Positions 5,991-9,768 of a DNA stretch of 9,768 nt are shown one piece after another. A model generated the notes under the pieces. The model made no database searches and was not told the origin of the DNA. It saw only the letters and a program-made list of their open reading frames with translations. Source of the stretch: Clostridiales bacterium (GTDB lineage: Bacteria; Bacillota_A; Clostridia; Oscillospirales; Acutalibacteraceae); NCBI GenBank assembly GCA_009774735.1, contig VSOH01000041.1:724-10491 (forward strand), read 5' to 3'. Position numbers and translations under genes: made by a program. Every line of letters begins with the position of its first letter. The first letter of the stretch is position 1.

Positions 5991-6808
5991 GCGGTAAGCT
6001 ATATGTAGTCGGTACGCCTATCGGTAATCTTGGTGATCTTTCACCGAGAGCGGTTGATGTGCTTGACAGTGTCGATTTTATTGCGGCAGAGGATACAAGG
6101 GTGACGATGAAGCTCTTGACACATTTTAATATAAAAAAAGAAATGGTTTCATATTTTGAGCATAACAAGCGTGAACGAGGTGAAATCATCTGCACACGTA
6201 TTGCAAACGGTGAAAGCTGTGCAATTGTAACAGATGCCGGTATGCCTGCTATCAGCGATCCCGGTGAGGATTTGGTTAAGCTTTGCCATGAAATGGGCAT
6301 AGAAGTAGAATCCGTTCCGGGTCCTACGGCATTTGCAACGGCACTTGCTATATCAGGTATGCCAAGCGGTCGTTTTACCTTTGAAGGATTTTTGTCTGTT
6401 AATAAAAAATCAAGACGTGAGCATTTAGAGGAAATTAAGGATGAAAAACGTACCTTGATATTTTATGAAGCACCCCACAAGCTGTCAAATACCTTGAAGG
6501 ATTTATATAATGTATTAGGGGACAGAGCGCTTGCTATTGTGCGTGAAATAACAAAAATGCATGAGCAGGTGATAAGAACTACGTTAAAGGAAGCAGCAGA
6601 AGTATATTCAAATGGCGGTATAAAGGGCGAGATCGTTCTGATTATTGAGGGTAAAAAGGCTGAACAAACTGCTGAAATTACTCTTGATGATGCTGTTAAT
6701 ATGGCTAAAGAGCTTGTTGAAAAGGGGATGTCTGTTAACAATGCAGCTAAAGAAACTGCCGCACATACCCCATTTAAAAAGGGGGATATTTATAAAGCAC
6801 TATTATGA
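5987..6808 (+). CDS. rsmI: 16S rRNA (cytidine-1402 2'-O)-methyltransferase RsmI
   Basis: A 273-aa enzyme that adds the 2'-O-methyl group to C1402 of 16S rRNA, in the ribosomal P-site region; it acts in the cytoplasm on the small subunit. It belongs to the tetrapyrrole (corrin/porphyrin) methylase fold rather than the Rossmann type. Diagnostic segments are GTPIGNL (9-15) at the N-terminus, EDTR (35-38), TDAGMPAISDPG (82-93), SVPGPTA (109-115) and FYEAPHK near 160. The length is typical (about 270-290). The ATG overlaps the trmN6 stop as ATGA, and its own stop overlaps the next gene the same way, so the three genes form a translationally coupled operon. A short C-terminal extension ends in AAHTPFKKGDIYKALL, as is usual for the family. 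Confidence 0.96.
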   Translation: MSGKLYVVGTPIGNLGDLSPRAVDVLDSVDFIAAEDTRVTMKLLTHFNIKKEMVSYFEHNKRERGEIICTRIANGESCAIVTDAGMPAISDPGEDLVKLCHEMGIEVESVPGPTAFATALAISGMPSGRFTFEGFLSVNKKSRREHLEEIKDEKRTLIFYEAPHKLSNTLKDLYNVLGDRALAIVREITKMHEQVIRTTLKEAAEVYSNGGIKGEIVLIIEGKKAEQTAEITLDDAVNMAKELVEKGMSVNNAAKETAAHTPFKKGDIYKALL

Positions 6809-7674
6809 TATGTTCAGCTTGTCCGAGAAAATGTAATGCTGACAGAAATAAATCTGTCGGCTTTTGTCTGAGTCCTGATAAATTTCGTGTGGCAAGGGCG
6901 GCACTCCACTATTGGGAGGAGCCTTGTATAAGTGGGGAGAATGGCAGCGGAACAGTGTTTTTCAGCGGCTGTAATCTTAGATGTGTCTATTGCCAGAATT
7001 ATGAAATCAGCAGAGAAAATAAAGGGCTTGAAATCAGCGACGATAAGCTGATAGAAATATTTGAGAGCCTTATAGCCCAAGGTGCAAATAATATTAATCT
7101 TGTTAATCCGACACACTATGCTGACAGACTTGCCAAGGTTTTATCAGAATGGCAGAGTCCTGTACCTGTTGTTTATAACAGCAGCGGCTATGAGTGTGTT
7201 AATACAATTAAAAAACTCGATGGTTTAATAGATGTTTATCTGCCTGATTTGAAATATATAAGAAATGATAAGGCTTTAAGATATTCAAGAGCAGAGGATT
7301 ATTTTGAAAGGGCTTCAAAGGTGATTTCGGAAATGCGCCGTCAGGTCAAAGACCGCTTTGATTGTGACGGAATTATGCAAAGCGGTCTTATTGTTCGTCA
7401 TCTGATTTTGCCGCAGAATACAAATTCCTCAATTGAAATACTGAAATGGATAAAAGAAAATCTGCCCGATACATATGTGTCGCTTATGGCACAGTACACT
7501 CCCTGCGGAAATCTTGATGATACCCCTGAGCTTAAGCGGAAAATCACGCAGCGTGAATACGATAAGGTTGCAGATTTTGCCGTTTTGAATAACTTTGAAA
7601 AGCTTTTTTTACAGGAGCTTGAATCGGCGGACAGTGATTTTATCCCGAAATTTGATTTTACAGGTATATTGTGA
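6805..7674 (+). CDS. PflX-like radical SAM protein (COG1313)
   Basis: A 289-aa radical S-adenosylmethionine protein. SGCNLRCVYCQNYEIS holds the CxxxCxxC motif (Cys56, Cys60, Cys63) that binds the 4Fe-4S cluster which cleaves SAM. NINLVNPTHY (96-105) and the later LILPQNTNSS and AQYTPCG segments match the PflX/COG1313 family, often labelled 'pyruvate formate-lyase activating enzyme-like'; no true substrate is established. Four more cysteines stand at the N-terminus (Cys3, Cys6, Cys10, Cys21: CxxCxxxC plus a distal Cys) and could bind a second metal or cluster. The ATG lies in ATGA overlapping the rsmI stop. There is only a distant purine run (AAGGGGG near 6780), so translation is probably coupled to rsmI. 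No glycyl-radical enzyme gene lies in view. Confidence 0.86.
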   Translation: MICSACPRKCNADRNKSVGFCLSPDKFRVARAALHYWEEPCISGENGSGTVFFSGCNLRCVYCQNYEISRENKGLEISDDKLIEIFESLIAQGANNINLVNPTHYADRLAKVLSEWQSPVPVVYNSSGYECVNTIKKLDGLIDVYLPDLKYIRNDKALRYSRAEDYFERASKVISEMRRQVKDRFDCDGIMQSGLIVRHLILPQNTNSSIEILKWIKENLPDTYVSLMAQYTPCGNLDDTPELKRKITQREYDKVADFAVLNNFEKLFLQELESADSDFIPKFDFTGIL

Positions 7675-7680
7675 TATGAT
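7652..7680 (+). promoter_or_regulatory. Extended -10 promoter for mscL
   Basis: TTGATT (7652-7657), a 17-nt spacer and TATGAT (7675-7680), with the extended -10 dinucleotide TG at 7672-7673 one base before it. The -35 box and most of the spacer lie in the last codons of the radical SAM gene. It gives a leader of about 30 nt before the mscL ATG. Confidence 0.6.
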
Positions 7681-7717
7681 CGAATTATATCGGAATATGG
7701 TGAGAGGAGTGTAAGTT

Positions 7718-8149
7718 ATGAAAAAATTTCTTAAGGAATTCAAACAGTTTATCTCAAAGGGTAATGTTATGGATTTAGCGGTAGGTGTTATCATCGGCGG
7801 TGCTTTTTCATCAATCGTTAAATCCCTGACAGATAATATTATAAAACCGCTTATCAACTGTATCGGCGGTGCTGAAATTCAGGGTAAAATTCATCTTATA
7901 GGTGAAAATTATATTGATTATGGTGCATTTCTTTCAGCAGTAATTAATTTTCTGATTATGGCACTGATTATTTTCTGTATGGTTAAAATTGTCAATAAGG
8001 CAGTTGAACTTGGTAAAAAGCTTGAAAGGGAACAGCTTAAGGAACCTGAAAAGCCGGTTACAAAAATTTGTCCGTTTTGCAAAAGTGAAATTCCGATTGA
8101 TGCAGTTAAATGCTGCCATTGTACATCAGATATTCCGGGTGAGGAATAG
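7718..8149 (+). CDS. mscL: Large-conductance mechanosensitive channel MscL with C-terminal zinc ribbon
   Basis: A 143-aa inner-membrane channel, a homopentamer that opens under membrane tension to release solutes on hypo-osmotic shock. The N-terminal helix (MKKFLKEFKQFISKGN) and TM1 (about 17-37, VMDLAVGVIIGGAFSSIVKS) are textbook MscL, with the small-residue pore stretch and the following NIIKPLI. The periplasmic loop holds GKIHLIGENYIDYG, and TM2 spans about 71-93. The usual cytoplasmic helix is followed by a small zinc ribbon: CPFC (118-121) and CCHC (132-135), so four ligands in a CxxC-x10-CxxC pattern. This tail is seen in other clostridial MscL proteins but not in E. coli; its function is unknown. 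AGAGGAG (7703-7709) lies 8 nt upstream of the ATG. Confidence 0.96.
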   Translation: MKKFLKEFKQFISKGNVMDLAVGVIIGGAFSSIVKSLTDNIIKPLINCIGGAEIQGKIHLIGENYIDYGAFLSAVINFLIMALIIFCMVKIVNKAVELGKKLEREQLKEPEKPVTKICPFCKSEIPIDAVKCCHCTSDIPGEE

Positions 8150-8191
8150 AAATAAGAAACATAGTTAATTCATATTATGAGGTGTAATGTT

Positions 8192-9124
8192 ATGAATATT
8201 AAAGAATATCATTTTTCATCAGCAACAGGTGAGTGCGAGATTTACGGTAATGTGTATACGCCTGAAAATGGTGATGTGAAGGGTGTTATTGTTATTCACC
8301 ACGGAATGGCAGAACATCAGAAAAGATATTTTAGCTTTATCAGTTATCTGACTGACTGCGGTTATGCTGTGTATATGCACGATATGGCAAATCACGGAAA
8401 TTCAAATCAGAATTTTGATTTAACGGGATACTTTGGCAAAAAGGATGGATACAGAAATCTTGTGAGGGATTTTAAAACAACCTTTGATAAGGCAAAGACT
8501 GAAAACCCTGATAAAAAGATCGTGATAATGGGTCACTCAATGGGTTCATTCATTGTTCGCTGCTTTACTGCATGGTACAGTGATGCAGGCTTTTGCGGTG
8601 CAATCTATATGGGTACAGGCGGCTCAAATCCGATAGCAGGCATCGGCGATAAGGCATCTGCGCTTGTTGCCAAGCTGACAGGCTATACTCACAAAAGTAA
8701 AATGCTTGACAAAATGACCTTCGGTGCATATGGAAATCAGTTTGACAAAAGAACGGATTTTGATTGGCTGACACGTGATGCTGAAATTGTTGATGAATAT
8801 ATTGCAGATAAATACTGTGGCTTTCTTTTCTCTGCTCAGGGTATGAATGATTTGGTTAAGCTGAATATTGCTGCCAATACAGACGAATGGTATAAGAAAA
8901 TTCCTAAAGAACTTAGCATTCTTTTAATCAGCGGTGATATGGATCCGGTGGGTAATTACTCAAAGGGTATTAAGGAAATTCATGATAAGCTTATTTCAAC
9001 AGGTCACAGAAATGTCAATATGAAGCTTTATTCGCAGGGTAGGCATGAAATTCTCAATGAGCTGAATAAAGAAGAGGTTTATAAGGATATAGTTGATTTC
9101 GCAGATAAATGTATAAAATTATAA
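8192..9124 (+). CDS. Alpha/beta hydrolase, serine aminopeptidase S33/monoacylglycerol lipase-like
   Basis: A 310-aa cytosolic hydrolase of the COG2267 (PldB/lysophospholipase) group; there is no signal peptide. HHG (36-38) forms the oxyanion-hole strand, GHSMGS (114-119) is the nucleophile elbow with Ser116, GDMDPVGN supplies the acid (Asp251 preferred, or Asp249), and GRHEILNE supplies His285, completing the triad. A variable lid is expected between about 140 and 220. Likely substrates are lysophospholipids, monoacylglycerols or other esters, but sequence does not decide. I chose ATG 8192 because GAGGTG (8179-8184) lies 7 nt upstream; an in-frame ATG at 8177 would overlap that site. No promoter or terminator is evident in the 42-bp gap after mscL, so it is probably co-transcribed. 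No terminator follows it before the foreign-looking segment. Confidence 0.88.
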   Translation: MNIKEYHFSSATGECEIYGNVYTPENGDVKGVIVIHHGMAEHQKRYFSFISYLTDCGYAVYMHDMANHGNSNQNFDLTGYFGKKDGYRNLVRDFKTTFDKAKTENPDKKIVIMGHSMGSFIVRCFTAWYSDAGFCGAIYMGTGGSNPIAGIGDKASALVAKLTGYTHKSKMLDKMTFGAYGNQFDKRTDFDWLTRDAEIVDEYIADKYCGFLFSAQGMNDLVKLNIAANTDEWYKKIPKELSILLISGDMDPVGNYSKGIKEIHDKLISTGHRNVNMKLYSQGRHEILNELNKEEVYKDIVDFADKCIKL

Positions 9125-9319
9125 TTGTTTCAAATTTGTTCTGACTTTTGCTGTTAGTGCAGTTTTTGCAGCATTGTTTCCTATAACGGCACAGCATACT
9201 GAGGGTGAAAAATGCAGCGGCGGTATATCGTTCTGTTTTTTTACTGATAATGTTCAGCCTCCTATATTGCAGATATGAGGTTTACGACAGATTCAAAGGG
9301 GCTTAACAGACTGAATATA
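9125..9319. other. Junction segment between chromosome and mobile module
   Basis: No complete gene is present. One frame stays open from 9117 to the TGA at 9276-9278 and would read like the end of a secretion signal (LTFAVSAVFAALFPITAQ) plus a short tail, but it has no ATG, GTG or TTG start with a ribosome site. The only start with a purine-rich site is ATG 9212 (GAGGGTG upstream), and it stops after 11 codons. Composition shifts from AT-rich to more G+C-rich across this stretch, so the element boundary or a deletion scar probably lies here. Confidence 0.45.
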
Positions 9320-9763
9320 ATGTGTCCTGTACAAACCATACATACGTTCAACGGCTTCTGCAAGACTGTCATACGCTTTGCGGCTATCAACGCATGGCGT
9401 GACAGGAGCAGACGGCGGCAAAAAGAAATATCCCTTGAATACCTCACAGAAGAAAAGTTTTACCCTTTAGGCACAACAGACGAATATTTTGAAGCACCCT
9501 ATGAAGAATACCCCATTACGATATGCGGTCAGACAGTTATCCTCACTAACGGGGAACTTGCCGCCGCTCTGTTATCTCTGCCGGAGAAGAACCGGGAAAT
9601 CATTTTCCTTTACTTTTTCGGGCATTACACACAGCAGGAAATCGGGGAAATGTACGGACGCTGCCGGAGTACGACCGGGTATCAAATCCGCAGGACGTTA
9701 AAACTCCTGCAAAGGAAAATGGAGGTGCTTTCACATGGGGAATCCGAATCTTTTGCCCTATGA
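9320..9763 (+). CDS. Sigma-70 family factor of Tn916 Orf7 type
   Basis: A 147-aa protein resembling the small sigma-like regulators of Tn916/Tn1549 elements, which are usually about 140 aa. The family N-terminus begins at TFNGFCKTVIRF (residues 9-20), followed by a basic WRDRSRRRQKE segment. The C-terminal 50 residues (about 83-135) form sigma region 4: LSLPEKNREIIFLYFF, then the helix-turn-helix QQEIGEMYGRCRSTTGYQIRRTLKLL that would read a -35 element. In Tn916 the homologue helps control excision and transfer genes. The start is uncertain: ATG 9320 gives the usual length but has no Shine-Dalgarno site (AAAGGGG at 9295-9301 is 18 nt away), and ATG 9275 has none either. The native 5' end may have been replaced. 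The stop overlaps the next gene by 29 nt. Confidence 0.82.
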   Translation: MCPVQTIHTFNGFCKTVIRFAAINAWRDRSRRRQKEISLEYLTEEKFYPLGTTDEYFEAPYEEYPITICGQTVILTNGELAAALLSLPEKNREIIFLYFFGHYTQQEIGEMYGRCRSTTGYQIRRTLKLLQRKMEVLSHGESESFAL

Positions 9764-9768
9764 AACGA
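9735..9768 (+). CDS. HTH protein of Tn916 Orf8 type, N-terminal fragment
   Basis: The window ends 11 codons into this gene. ATG 9735 is preceded by GGAGGT (9721-9726) at 8-nt spacing and overlaps the end of the sigma gene in another frame. The visible residues MGNPNLLPYET match the PYETI start that I recall for the helix-turn-helix protein following the sigma factor in Tn916/Tn1549-type elements. The call depends mostly on that short match and on position. Confidence 0.6.
   Translation, partial: MGNPNLLPYET

Larger units (their letters stand above)
9275..9768 (+). mobile_element. Tn916/Tn1549-type conjugative element, regulatory module (partial)
   Basis: The pair of a small sigma-70-like protein and a following HTH protein starting with PYET is the orf7-orf8 module that precedes xis and int at one end of Tn916/Tn1549-family elements. 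Base composition supports foreign origin: by direct count 34 of 60 bases at 9541-9600 are G or C, against 19 of 60 at 8401-8460 in the neighbouring hydrolase gene. The left boundary is approximate. The element continues beyond the window. Confidence 0.65.

Noticed and set aside
9149..9173. TGCTG/CAGCA inverted repeat after the hydrolase gene as a terminator
   Set aside because: The stem is only 5 bp with a loop of about 15 nt and no T-run after it.
9316..9321. TATAAT before the sigma gene as a promoter
   Set aside because: It overlaps the candidate start codon and has no -35-like hexamer at 16-18 nt spacing.
9262..9447. Minus-strand frame of 61 codons at the start of the mobile segment
   Set aside because: It lies opposite the sigma-factor coding region, and no domain is recognisable.
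1..9768. CRISPR array, tRNA or rRNA genes, toxin-antitoxin pair or defence system
   Set aside because: No regularly spaced repeats, no tRNA cloverleaf or rRNA sequence, and no small paired genes or nuclease/effector domains were seen.

Overview
The window looks like the chromosome of a low-G+C anaerobic member of the Bacillota, most likely a gut-type Clostridia (Oscillospiraceae/Ruminococcaceae-like). The grounds are AT-rich codon use, strong Shine-Dalgarno sites, near-consensus sigma-A promoters (TTGxxx-16/17-TATAAT), a two-gene SufC/SufB-type Fe-S system, a PflX-type radical SAM protein, an MscL with a C-terminal zinc ribbon, and a Tn916/Tn1549-type module at the right edge. The genus cannot be named from sequence alone.

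Layout, all on the + strand. (1) 1-1089: the end of a SufC-like ATPase and a complete short SufB/SufD-type scaffold. (2) 1090-1479: intergenic, with an AT-rich hairpin, a promoter, a compact structured RNA of about 168 nt that fits 6S RNA architecture, a very strong intrinsic terminator, and a second promoter. (3) 1480-3894: a polar amino-acid ABC importer (lipoprotein binding protein, permease, ATPase), with a hairpin between the first two genes. (4) 3928-5169: a membrane-embedded M28 zinc peptidase with its own promoter, closed by a terminator. (5) 5224-7674: a tightly overlapping operon of a tRNA1(Val) adenine-N6 methyltransferase, RsmI and a radical SAM protein; its first gene appears to be leaderless. 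(6) 7652-9124: mscL, with a promoter inside the preceding gene, then a cytosolic serine hydrolase. (7) About 9125-9768: a junction into more G+C-rich DNA carrying a Tn916 Orf7-type sigma factor and the first codons of the Orf8-type HTH protein.

Functionally this is mostly housekeeping: Fe-S cluster assembly, amino-acid uptake and peptide turnover, modification of rRNA and tRNA, and osmotic protection. The radical SAM enzyme needs Fe-S clusters, but its closeness to the SUF genes need not be meaningful. The mobile module at the right edge abuts a chromosomal hydrolase where conjugation genes would normally lie, which suggests a truncated or rearranged element.

I see no convincing new multi-gene system. 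The points most worth a second look are the 6S-like RNA, the leaderless methyltransferase gene, the membrane-spliced M28 peptidase and the right-hand element junction.
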